From: Nitrospirota bacterium
GTDB taxonomy: Bacteria > Nitrospirota > UBA9217
DNA length: 6,812 nt
Assembly: GCA_013334545.1 (NCBI GenBank)
Contig: JAAXXJ010000162.1
Span: 1 to 6,812 of the forward strand
Direction of reading: 5' to 3'
A model generated the notes under the pieces. It saw nothing but the letters and a program-made list of their open reading frames with translations, was not told the origin of the DNA and searched no databases. Positions 1 through 5,804 of this stretch are shown here, one piece after another. A program made the position numbers and the translations under genes. Numbering within the stretch: the stretch's first letter is position 1; every line of letters begins with the position of its first letter.

Positions 1-465
1 ATGGGAAGCTACCACTATGCCGCAAGCCTCAAGAAGGCGCGCGAGCAGGTGGAAGGAATGATCTGCTTCGAGATGATCGGGTTCTTCAGCGACCGGCCGG
101 GCTCGCAGCACTATCCTATCCCGTTCATGAACCTCAAGTTCCCGAAGGCTGGCAACTACATCGCCATGGTGGGGAACCGGAAGTCCAGGAAGTTCACCAT
201 GCAGATGGCCGGGGGCTTCATGATGGCCACGGACCTGCCGCTGGTGACGCTGAACGCACCCGCCATCGTTGTGGGCATCGACTTCTCGGACCACTGGTCC
301 TTCGGAAAGTTCGGCTATCCCGCTTTCATGGTCACGGACACGGCCTTCTACCGGAACCCCAACTACCACTCGCCGTCGGACCTCCCTGAAACCCTGGATT
401 ACAACCGCATGGAAAAGGTCGTCGTCGGCCTGAAGGCAGCGGTTGAGGAATGGGGGAGAGGCTGA
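1..465 (+). CDS. M28 family zinc peptidase, C-terminal part (5' end outside window)
   Basis: This is the C-terminal 154 residues of a probable M28 (aminopeptidase Y/S-like) metallopeptidase, which removes N-terminal residues using two zinc ions. The visible part opens with MGSYHYAASL, which in this family follows the catalytic Glu-Glu pair, so that pair and the first His and Asp zinc ligands should lie upstream of base 1. The in-frame ATG at base 1 is therefore unlikely to be the true start. E24 in the CFEMIGFFSD segment is the likely acidic zinc ligand. H123 in NYHSPSDLPETLDY is the likely last zinc ligand. The segment SDHWSFGKFGYPAFMVTDTA (residues 96-115) is typical of the family. The gene stops with TGA at 463-465, and no strong terminator follows. 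Substrate and location cannot be judged because the N-terminus, including any signal peptide, is missing. The family call is fairly certain. Confidence 0.85.
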   Translation: MGSYHYAASLKKAREQVEGMICFEMIGFFSDRPGSQHYPIPFMNLKFPKAGNYIAMVGNRKSRKFTMQMAGGFMMATDLPLVTLNAPAIVVGIDFSDHWSFGKFGYPAFMVTDTAFYRNPNYHSPSDLPETLDYNRMEKVVVGLKAAVEEWGRG

Positions 466-474
466 CGCGGTGAC

Positions 475-624
475 ATGAGGACAATGCGACAAGGAGACAG
501 TGACGCATCATTTCCCCTCGTCATCAAAGGTCTTCTATGCCAGGCCGCTGTTTTCTCTCTGCTGCTCAGCGTCCTCTGCGGTAAAATATTACTGCTGCTT
601 CCCAGAAATCCGCAATTGACATAG
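475..624 (+). CDS. Doubtful small ORF, 49 residues, one hydrophobic segment
   Basis: A short open frame starts with ATG 9 nt after the M28 peptidase stop and ends with TAG at 622-624. It would encode a 49-residue peptide with a charged N-terminus (MRTMRQGDSD) and a hydrophobic stretch, about residues 21-43, that could span a membrane. Against it: the only purine-rich site before the first ATG (GGTGA, 469-473) is too close, and its end overlaps the -35 box of the promoter that serves the next gene. I recognise no family. It could be a translationally coupled small membrane protein or simply a chance frame in an intergenic region. Confidence 0.15.
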   Translation: MRTMRQGDSDASFPLVIKGLLCQAAVFSLLLSVLCGKILLLLPRNPQLT

Positions 625-644
625 ATTCCCCTCCATTGTATCCT
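616..644 (+). promoter_or_regulatory. Sigma70-type promoter for the ligase-ACP-acyltransferase gene
   Basis: A perfect TTGACA (616-621) is followed after 17 nt by TATCCT (639-644), which matches the -10 consensus at four of six positions including the conserved first TA and last T. The local sequence is more AT-rich than the flanking genes. Transcription would start near 651, giving a 5' leader of about 45 nt before the ATG at 695. No operator palindrome is evident. The match is visible in the sequence; activity is inferred. Confidence 0.5.
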
Positions 645-694
645 ATCTTTGTCGCAGCCCTCCTTATCGAAAAACCCATGCCAGCGAGGTCCCG

Positions 695-3319
695 ATGATC
701 CTGACCAAGATTCAGGAATCAGCAGCGAACTACCCCGATGATATCGCCATCCAGTTCAAGGACGGGGACCAATACCGCAAGCACACCTACCGCGAGCTGA
801 TCACGACGGTGGCCTCAGTCGCCCGCGCGCTCTCCCGTCTCGGCATCGGGAAAGGCGACCGGGTCGCGGTCCTGTCCGAGAACCGGCCCGAATGGGTGTT
901 CTCCTACCTCGCCATCACCTCGATGGGGGCGGTCGTCGTGCCCCTGGATGCGCAGCTCACGGACAGGGAGGTCAGCCTCCTGCTGTCCAACTGCGATGCC
1001 AAGGCCGTGTGCGTGTCCTCGGCAACGCGGCAGAAGCTCCCGCCGGGCAAGGCTGTCACGGTCATCTCCTATGACGCCGGGGACGGCGCGCTCTTCTCCG
1101 ACATGATGAAGGCGCACCCGGGAGCGCCTATGCCGGAGGCCCCCTTTGACAGCGATCTTGCCGCCATCCTGTATACGTCGGGCACTACCGGCGATCCCAA
1201 GGGTGTGATGCTCTCGCACGGGAACCTGGTCGCGAACTGTACCAGCGCGATCAAGCTGAACATCGTCTACAAGACGGACAACCTGCTCTGCCTGCTGCCG
1301 CTTCACCACACCTATCCAGCATTGGCCTGCATGCTGCTGACGCTTTCCCTGGGCGGGACCATGACGATCCTGAACAGCCTCAAGGGGCCCGACATCATCG
1401 CCTGCATGCAGGAGACCGGGGTGAGCGTGCTCGTCGGCGTGCCGCAGCTCCTGACCGCTCTGCGCCGGGCCATTGTTGACAAGATCGAATCGAGCCCGCC
1501 GCTGCTCCGGATCCTGGCGAAGCTTCTGCTCGGCCTGAGCGGCCTCGTCCGGAAGCTGACAGGCGTGAACATCGGCAAGGCCCTCTTCGGCAAGGTCCAC
1601 GCCCGGTTCGGCCCCAAGTTCCGGCTCATGGCGAGCGGCGGCGCCCGGCTCGATCCCGACGTGTACACGGACATGTCGAACCTCGGGTTCCTGGTGATCG
1701 AGGCGTACGGGCTCACCGAGACCTCGCCGGCAGCCACGTTCAATCCCGTGGGGAAACAGAAGGCCGGATCGATCGGCGTACCCATCCCCGACGTCGAAGT
1801 CAGGATCTCGGAGCCAGACGCGTCCGGCATGGGGGAGATCGCCATCAAGGGGCCGAACGTCATGCTGGGCTACTACAAGAAGCCCGACGCGACCGCCGAG
1901 GTCATCCGGGACGGGTGGTTCTACACCGGGGACCTGGGCTATAAGGACAGGGACGGCTACTTCTTCATCACCGGCAGGTCCAAGGAGATGATCGTCCTGT
2001 CCACGGGAAAAAAGATATTCCCCGACGAGCTCGAGAAGTTCTACAAGCAGCTGCCGTCCATCAAGGAGATCTGCATGCTCCAGACGGAACGGGGGCTCGA
2101 GGCCGCGGTGGTCCCGGACTTCGAATATCTCAAGAAGATGAACATCGCAAACGCGCGGGAGACCATCGCCTTCGAGATCGAGGACCTTGCGAAGGATCTG
2201 GCCCCGTACAAACGCATCTCGGGGCTCAAGATCTTCAAGGACTCGCTCCCGGTGACGCGGCTGGGGAAGCTCAAGCGCGCTCTGGTGAAGGACCTGTACC
2301 TCAAAGGCGGCGAACGCGCAGAGAAGACGGCGCACAAGGGCGATGAAGGCATTCTCGACAGCGACGCGGGCAGGAAGGTCGTCGCGTGCCTCACGGCGTT
2401 CTCGGCCAAGAAGCACATCGTTCCTGACGACAACCTGGAGATCGACCTGGGACTGGACTCGCTCTCCCGCGTGGAAATGGTCGTCAGCCTGGAGCAGACC
2501 TTCGGAACGGGCCTGCCCGATTCCTTCGGCTCCGAGGTCTTCACGGTCCGGGACGTGGTCGAGAAGATCCAGCAGGTGATGGCATCGGGCGTGGTGAAGG
2601 CCGGCTCGAGCGTGCGGCTGTCGTGGGCGGAGATCCTGCAGCAGGAGCCGTCAGAGGAGGCAAAGGCGCTGGCGCGGACCAAGAGGAACGCGCTCTGTCT
2701 CCTGGGCTGGCGGTGCTGCCGGCTCACGCTGAAGGCTATCTTCGGCATCCTGGGCAGTGTGACCGTGCGCGGCGCAGAGAACCTGCCGAGGCAGGGACCT
2801 TATCTGATCACGCCGAACCACCTGAGCAACGCCGATGCTTTTCTCCTGGCCGCCGCCATGCCGGCAGCCATCGGCAGCCAAGCGTTCTATCTCGGAGACA
2901 CGAAGTTCTTCGGCGGTCCGGTCTCGTCCCGGATAGCGCAGTACATCCAAGTAATCCCTGTGGACATGGAGGTGAGGCTCTTCAATGCGCTCCAGTTGTC
3001 GGCGTACGTGCTGCGGCAGGGGAAGGTGCTGTGCGTGTTCCCCGAAGGAAGCCGCACGCGCGACGGGCACATCAAGGAGTTCAAGAAAGGCGTTGCCATC
3101 ATCGCGAAAGAGCTGAACGTTCCGATGGTGCCGGTGGCCATCACAGGCACCTACGCCATGATGCGGCCGGGCCAGCTCTTTCCCCGGCCCGCGAGGACGA
3201 CGGTCACCTTCGGCAAGCCGTTCCATCCGGGTGACATGGACTACGACGAGATCACAAAGAAGCTGTACGCGGACGTGGTGGAGCTGTTGGATCAGACTTC
3301 AGGAGCGGGGAGCCGGTAG
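695..3319 (+). CDS. Trifunctional fusion: acyl-adenylating ligase, acyl carrier protein, PlsC acyltransferase
   Basis: This 874-residue protein joins three lipid enzymes. Residues 1 to about 540 form an ANL-superfamily fatty acid ligase: P-loop YTSGTTGDPKG (160-170), YGLTET (338-343), YTGDLG (410-415), hinge GRSKEMI (427-433) and catalytic Lys525 in TRLGKLKR. A stretch at 260-300 with hydrophobic and basic residues resembles long-chain acyl-CoA synthetases and may touch the membrane. Residues about 555-630 form an acyl carrier protein with DLGLDSL, whose Ser589 should carry phosphopantetheine. Residues about 665-870 form a PlsC-type acyltransferase with NHLSNAD (H709, D714 of the HX4D motif), FPEGSRTR (782-789) and VPVAI (812-816). 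All key residues are present. The ATG at 695 has a Shine-Dalgarno-like GAGG (686-689). The probable role is to activate free fatty acid, hold it on the internal carrier and acylate a lysophospholipid at the inner membrane. E. coli Aas has similar activities but places the acyltransferase first. The natural acyl donor and acceptor are not known from sequence. Confidence 0.93.
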   Translation: MILTKIQESAANYPDDIAIQFKDGDQYRKHTYRELITTVASVARALSRLGIGKGDRVAVLSENRPEWVFSYLAITSMGAVVVPLDAQLTDREVSLLLSNCDAKAVCVSSATRQKLPPGKAVTVISYDAGDGALFSDMMKAHPGAPMPEAPFDSDLAAILYTSGTTGDPKGVMLSHGNLVANCTSAIKLNIVYKTDNLLCLLPLHHTYPALACMLLTLSLGGTMTILNSLKGPDIIACMQETGVSVLVGVPQLLTALRRAIVDKIESSPPLLRILAKLLLGLSGLVRKLTGVNIGKALFGKVHARFGPKFRLMASGGARLDPDVYTDMSNLGFLVIEAYGLTETSPAATFNPVGKQKAGSIGVPIPDVEVRISEPDASGMGEIAIKGPNVMLGYYKKPDATAEVIRDGWFYTGDLGYKDRDGYFFITGRSKEMIVLSTGKKIFPDELEKFYKQLPSIKEICMLQTERGLEAAVVPDFEYLKKMNIANARETIAFEIEDLAKDLAPYKRISGLKIFKDSLPVTRLGKLKRALVKDLYLKGGERAEKTAHKGDEGILDSDAGRKVVACLTAFSAKKHIVPDDNLEIDLGLDSLSRVEMVVSLEQTFGTGLPDSFGSEVFTVRDVVEKIQQVMASGVVKAGSSVRLSWAEILQQEPSEEAKALARTKRNALCLLGWRCCRLTLKAIFGILGSVTVRGAENLPRQGPYLITPNHLSNADAFLLAAAMPAAIGSQAFYLGDTKFFGGPVSSRIAQYIQVIPVDMEVRLFNALQLSAYVLRQGKVLCVFPEGSRTRDGHIKEFKKGVAIIAKELNVPMVPVAITGTYAMMRPGQLFPRPARTTVTFGKPFHPGDMDYDEITKKLYADVVELLDQTSGAGSR

Positions 3320-3347
3320 CCAAAAGAGACGGGACCGAAATAATACA

Positions 3348-3378
3348 TTGACGCTGAGGAACGCTGAAGCGCTATGAT
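3348..3378 (+). promoter_or_regulatory. Weak promoter candidate upstream of the phospholipase gene
   Basis: TTGACG (3348-3353) is followed by TATGAT (3373-3378), each matching the sigma70 consensus at five of six positions, but with a 19-nt spacer, longer than the preferred 17. The spacer contains a direct repeat ACGCTGA (3351-3357 and 3361-3367). It sits 29 nt after the stop of the fusion gene. If used, it would make a leader of about 150 nt that includes the palindrome at 3456-3475. Read-through from the upstream gene is an equally good explanation, since no terminator is visible. Confidence 0.25.
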
Positions 3379-3455
3379 GAGGCATACATGGATCAGCAAC
3401 GTAAATCATATCTGCTCATAGTTCTTTCATCGTTGAATCCAGGAGCGAGCGCATG

Positions 3456-3475
3456 CCCTGTAGCTTGCTGCAGGG
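3456..3475. repeat. REP-like palindrome in the gap before the phospholipase gene
   Basis: CCCTGTAG and CTGCAGGG pair across a CTTG loop to give an 8-bp stem with one G-U pair. It is followed by AGCTTC, with no immediate run of T, so it is a poor intrinsic terminator. The core resembles C-rich palindromes of the form CCCCGCAGCTTGCTGCGGGG that I recall as frequent in intergenic regions of delta-proteobacterial and Nitrospirota-type genomes. This copy would be a degenerate one. The hairpin is visible; membership of a genome-wide repeat family is inferred from memory and only one copy is in the window. It also falls in the possible 5' leader of the phospholipase mRNA. Confidence 0.45.
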
Positions 3476-3534
3476 AGCTTCAATGAGATTTGTTCTTTTT
3501 GCGAGCGCGACTGCTTGCCAAGGCGGGTGACATT

Positions 3535-4443
3535 ATGAAACGAGGACTGCATATATTGATGATGGGCATTGCTTTTACCGTTCTGGCCGCCTGCCAGACC
3601 ACCGAGGGTCCGTCAGTCCCATCGGTCGACCTGGCGCGGCCGAAGGTGGCGCTGGTGCTCGGCGGCGGCGCTGCGCGGGGCTTCGCGCACATCGGGGTGA
3701 TCCGCGCATTGGAGCAGGAGAAGGTTCCCATCGACCTGATCGTCGGCACCAGCGTCGGCAGCCTCATCGGCGCCATCTATGCCTATGATGCGAACAGCAT
3801 GGAGCTTGAATGGACGGCCTTCATGCTGGAAAAGGACAGCCTGTTCGACTACGGGCTGATAACTGCGTTCACGGGCATGGGCGTGGCAAAGGGCGATAAG
3901 CTTGAGGAGTTCGTCAAAAGCAAGGTGCCGGTCGCGAACATCGAAAATTTGAAAATTCCCTTTGCCGCCGTCGCCACAGACCTGAACCGGGGCACGAGCG
4001 TGGTCCTGGACAAGGGCTCGGTGGCGAGGGCGGTGCGGGCAAGCAGCGCCATCCCCGGCGTGTTCAATCCCGTCGAATACCAAGGCCGGCTGCTCGTCGA
4101 CGGCGGGGTGATCGACAGCATCCCCGTGTCCGTTGCCCGGGAGAAGGGCGCGGACATCGTGATCGCCGTGGACATCAGCATGAATGTGGTCAACTTCAAC
4201 ATCACGAACATCGTTGACGTCATGCTCCAGTCCATCACGATCATGGGCGCAGTGAATGCGAAGACCAGGAAAAAGGAGGCCGACGTCCTGATATCGCCCA
4301 AGGTCGGCGACGTGGGGATGATGGACTTCACCCAGAAGAAGCGGTGCATGCTGGCCGGCATCGAGGCGACGCAGAAGATGATGCCGGAGATCAAGGCGAA
4401 GATCGAGGAATGGGGAAGGAAACGAGCGGCGCAGATGAAGTAG
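3535..4443 (+). CDS. Patatin-like phospholipase, lipoprotein (RssA/NTE type)
   Basis: This 302-residue protein is a serine acyl hydrolase of the patatin-like family, expected to cleave acyl chains from phospholipids. The oxyanion loop is GGGAARG (43-49), the nucleophile is Ser73 in GTSVGS (71-76) and the dyad Asp is D189 in VDGG. The N-terminus has a basic start (MKRG), a hydrophobic core and a lipobox LAAC with Cys20, so it should be lipid-anchored. Gln at +2 rather than Asp favours delivery to the outer membrane. I chose the ATG at 3535 because it follows AAGGCGGGTGA (3520-3530), close to the Shine-Dalgarno consensus, and gives a clean signal peptide. A TTG in the same frame at 3490 would add 15 residues before the signal. 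The upstream fusion gene could reuse the fatty acids it releases. Physiological substrate is unknown. Confidence 0.92.
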   Translation: MKRGLHILMMGIAFTVLAACQTTEGPSVPSVDLARPKVALVLGGGAARGFAHIGVIRALEQEKVPIDLIVGTSVGSLIGAIYAYDANSMELEWTAFMLEKDSLFDYGLITAFTGMGVAKGDKLEEFVKSKVPVANIENLKIPFAAVATDLNRGTSVVLDKGSVARAVRASSAIPGVFNPVEYQGRLLVDGGVIDSIPVSVAREKGADIVIAVDISMNVVNFNITNIVDVMLQSITIMGAVNAKTRKKEADVLISPKVGDVGMMDFTQKKRCMLAGIEATQKMMPEIKAKIEEWGRKRAAQMK

Positions 4444-4454
4444 AAAACATGCTT

Positions 4455-4480
4455 ACCACGGAGTCACGGAGACACGGAGA
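4455..4480 (+). repeat. Left inverted repeat: three tandem CACGGAGN octamers carrying the gene's ribosome binding site
   Basis: After AC, three head-to-tail octamers of the form CACGGAGN occupy 4457-4464, 4465-4472 and 4473-4480. The array begins 11 nt after the phospholipase stop codon. The GGAG of the last octamer (4476-4479) is 6 nt from the ATG at 4486, so the repeat itself provides the Shine-Dalgarno sequence. It is the inverted partner of 4861-4886. Confidence 0.85.
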
Positions 4481-4485
4481 ACGGC

Positions 4486-4860
4486 ATGCTTCATCATGAG
4501 GACCTAACAGAGAAATTGATAGCAGCTGCGATAGAAGTGCATCGTCATCTTGGCCCCGGGCTTTTAGAGTCGGCATATGAAGAGTGCTATTGTCATGAGT
4601 TAAAGCTGCAAGAGGTCTTTGTGGAAAGGCAAAAACCATTGCCTCTGGAGTACAAGGGTATCAAGCTGGATTGTGGCTATCGAATGGATGTCGTTGGTGA
4701 TCAGAAGGCAGTTGTGGAGATCAAGTGCGTCGATAAGATAATGCCTGTCCATGAGGCGCAATTGTTGACCTATCTGAAGTTGTCCGGTTTAAAGGTAGGC
4801 CTCATCATCAATTTTCATGCGCCTTATATTAAAGACGGCATCAAAAGACTAGTGCTTTAA
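4486..4860 (+). CDS. GxxExxY family protein (PD-(D/E)xK nuclease-like fold)
   Basis: This is a complete 124-residue member of the GxxExxY family, whose function is not established. The naming motif is G25-L-L-E28-S-A-Y31. A PD-(D/E)xK-like core is visible: D68 in YRMDVV, then E78 and K80 in VVEIK, followed by Q92 in EAQLLTYL, a pattern also seen in restriction-type nucleases. These residues imply metal binding and possible nucleic acid cleavage, but activity has not been read from the sequence. The length is usual for the family. There is no signal peptide or membrane segment, so it should be cytosolic. The ATG at 4486 is served by GGAG inside the left repeat, and the right repeat begins directly after the TAA. 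Base composition (about 45% GC) differs strongly from both neighbours, which suggests transfer. It probably relies on a promoter upstream of the phospholipase gene. Confidence 0.9.
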   Translation: MLHHEDLTEKLIAAAIEVHRHLGPGLLESAYEECYCHELKLQEVFVERQKPLPLEYKGIKLDCGYRMDVVGDQKAVVEIKCVDKIMPVHEAQLLTYLKLSGLKVGLIINFHAPYIKDGIKRLVL

Positions 4861-4886
4861 CCTCCGTGCCTCCGTGTCTCCGTGGT
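4861..4886 (-). repeat. Right inverted repeat: three tandem octamers, complement of the left copy
   Basis: On the complementary strand this reads AC followed by three CACGGAGN octamers. It matches the left repeat at 23 of 25 core positions; the differences lie at the variable eighth base of the first and second octamers. It starts at the base after the GxxExxY stop codon and ends 4 nt before the AGGAG ribosome binding site of ubiA. In the transcript it could pair with the left repeat and so cover the ribosome binding site there. Confidence 0.85.
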
Positions 4887-4901
4887 TGACAGGAGTTCTT
4901 C

Positions 4902-5753
4902 ATGGTCAATAAGATCAAGATCATCCTCGAGATGATCAAGTTTGAGCACACCATCTTCGCGCTGCCCTTTGCCTTCACCGGTGCGCTTCTGGCGCTGGAT
5001 GGGCTGCCGTCGCTGGAACAGGTGATCTGGATCATCGCGGCCATGGTCGGGGCGCGCTCGGCGGCCATGGGCTTCAACCGCTGGGCAGACCGGGACATCG
5101 ACGCCCAGAACCCGCGGACGAAGACGCGGGCACTGCCCCTGGGGCTGGTGACGCCGGCGCAGGTCCTGGCGTTCATCATCGTCTCCTCGGGCCTGCTGGT
5201 GCTGGCGGCATATATGCTGAATCCGCTCTCGTTCACGCTCGCTCCCGTGGCGCTGGCCATCGTGTTCTTCTATTCCTATACCAAGCGCTTTACCTTCCTG
5301 TCCCATGCGTTCCTGGGGCTGGCCATATCCGGCGCGCCGATGGGCGCCTGGATCGCTGTGACCGGCAGGTTCGAGTTCCCGGCGCTGGTGCTCGGTGTCG
5401 CGGTGCTGTTCTGGCTCGTGGGCTTCGACATCCTGTATGCGCTCCAGGACCTGGAGTTCGACCAGAAGGCGGGACTGCACTCCGTTCCCCAGCGGTTCGG
5501 GGTCAGGACCTCGCTCCTGATCTCCCGCATGGCCCACCTTGTGACCATGCTCTGTCTCTTCTGGATCTACATACTCCTGCCGGTCGGCTTAGCGTATCTC
5601 CTCGGTGTTCTTGTGGCGATGGGGCTGATCATCTACGAGCATTCCCTGGTCAGGGAGAGCGACCTCTCAAAGCTCAACATCGCGTTCTTCAACATGAACG
5701 GCTACATCAGCGTCACGATCTTCATTTTTACCCTGCTTGATGTCCTGTTGTAA
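4902..5753 (+). CDS. ubiA: UbiA-like polyprenyltransferase, probably menaquinone branch (MqnP-like)
   Basis: This 283-residue integral membrane protein attaches a polyprenyl chain to an aromatic acid in quinone synthesis. The first Asp-rich motif is N59-x3-D63-x3-D67 in FNRWADRDID. The second is around D176, D183 and D187 in YALQDLEFDQK, and both bind the prenyl diphosphate through magnesium. The YxxxK motif is Y124 to K128. About nine hydrophobic segments can be seen, the first near 16-32 and the last near 268-283. Features such as IKFEHTIFALPF, GLHSVPQRFG and AFFNMNGYIS near the C-terminus resemble the MqnP-type branch (futalosine pathway for menaquinone) more than E. coli UbiA, but the substrate is inferred. 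The ATG at 4902 has AGGAG (4891-4895) six nt upstream. The inserted GxxExxY unit lies just before this ribosome binding site and leaves it intact. The pepN gene follows after 51 nt. Confidence 0.92.
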   Translation: MVNKIKIILEMIKFEHTIFALPFAFTGALLALDGLPSLEQVIWIIAAMVGARSAAMGFNRWADRDIDAQNPRTKTRALPLGLVTPAQVLAFIIVSSGLLVLAAYMLNPLSFTLAPVALAIVFFYSYTKRFTFLSHAFLGLAISGAPMGAWIAVTGRFEFPALVLGVAVLFWLVGFDILYALQDLEFDQKAGLHSVPQRFGVRTSLLISRMAHLVTMLCLFWIYILLPVGLAYLLGVLVAMGLIIYEHSLVRESDLSKLNIAFFNMNGYISVTIFIFTLLDVLL

Positions 5754-5804
5754 TATCGGCACGAAAGCATTCCCAACTACTTCTTTTTCAGCGAGGCGAA
5801 CAGA

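Larger units (their letters stand above)
4455..4886 (+). mobile_element. Compact insertion-like unit: GxxExxY gene between octamer-based inverted repeats
   Basis: The unit comprises a left repeat (4455-4480), the GxxExxY gene and a right repeat (4861-4886). The 25-nt cores (4455-4479 and the complement of 4862-4886) match at 23 positions. The gene is about 45% GC by hand count over 4501-4860, while sampled lines in both neighbouring genes run near 70%, and its codons are more AT-rich. Removing the unit leaves 26 nt between the phospholipase stop and the ubiA start, a normal operon spacing. No transposase is present and I see no target-site duplication, so movement would need help from elsewhere in the genome. 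Calling it mobile is inference from the repeats, composition and position. Confidence 0.5.

Noticed and set aside
578..595. Hairpin GCGGTAA / TTACTGC as a terminator after the M28 gene
   Set aside because: The stem is only 7 bp with a G-U pair, and the following bases are TGCTTCCC rather than a T run. It is also more than 110 nt after the stop codon.
815..2416. Long open frame of 533 codons on the minus strand opposite the ligase domain
   Set aside because: It lies wholly inside a gene with clear motifs on the plus strand. Its translation is rich in Arg, Asp, Glu, His and Leu with no recognisable domain, as expected for the antisense of a GC-rich gene.
3388..3486. A 32-codon plus-strand frame with a GAGG 5 nt upstream of its ATG
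   Set aside because: It is very short, runs through the REP-like palindrome and has no recognisable product. The GAGG match is easily due to chance.
4455..4886. CRISPR-like array from the repeated CACGGAG units
   Set aside because: The units are 8-nt direct tandem copies without spacers, three at each end in opposite orientation. This is an inverted-repeat boundary, not an array.
4857..5537. Minus-strand open frame of 226 codons opposite ubiA
   Set aside because: The product is a highly charged Gln/Arg/His/Glu-rich shadow of a real membrane protein gene, and it reads through the right octamer repeat.
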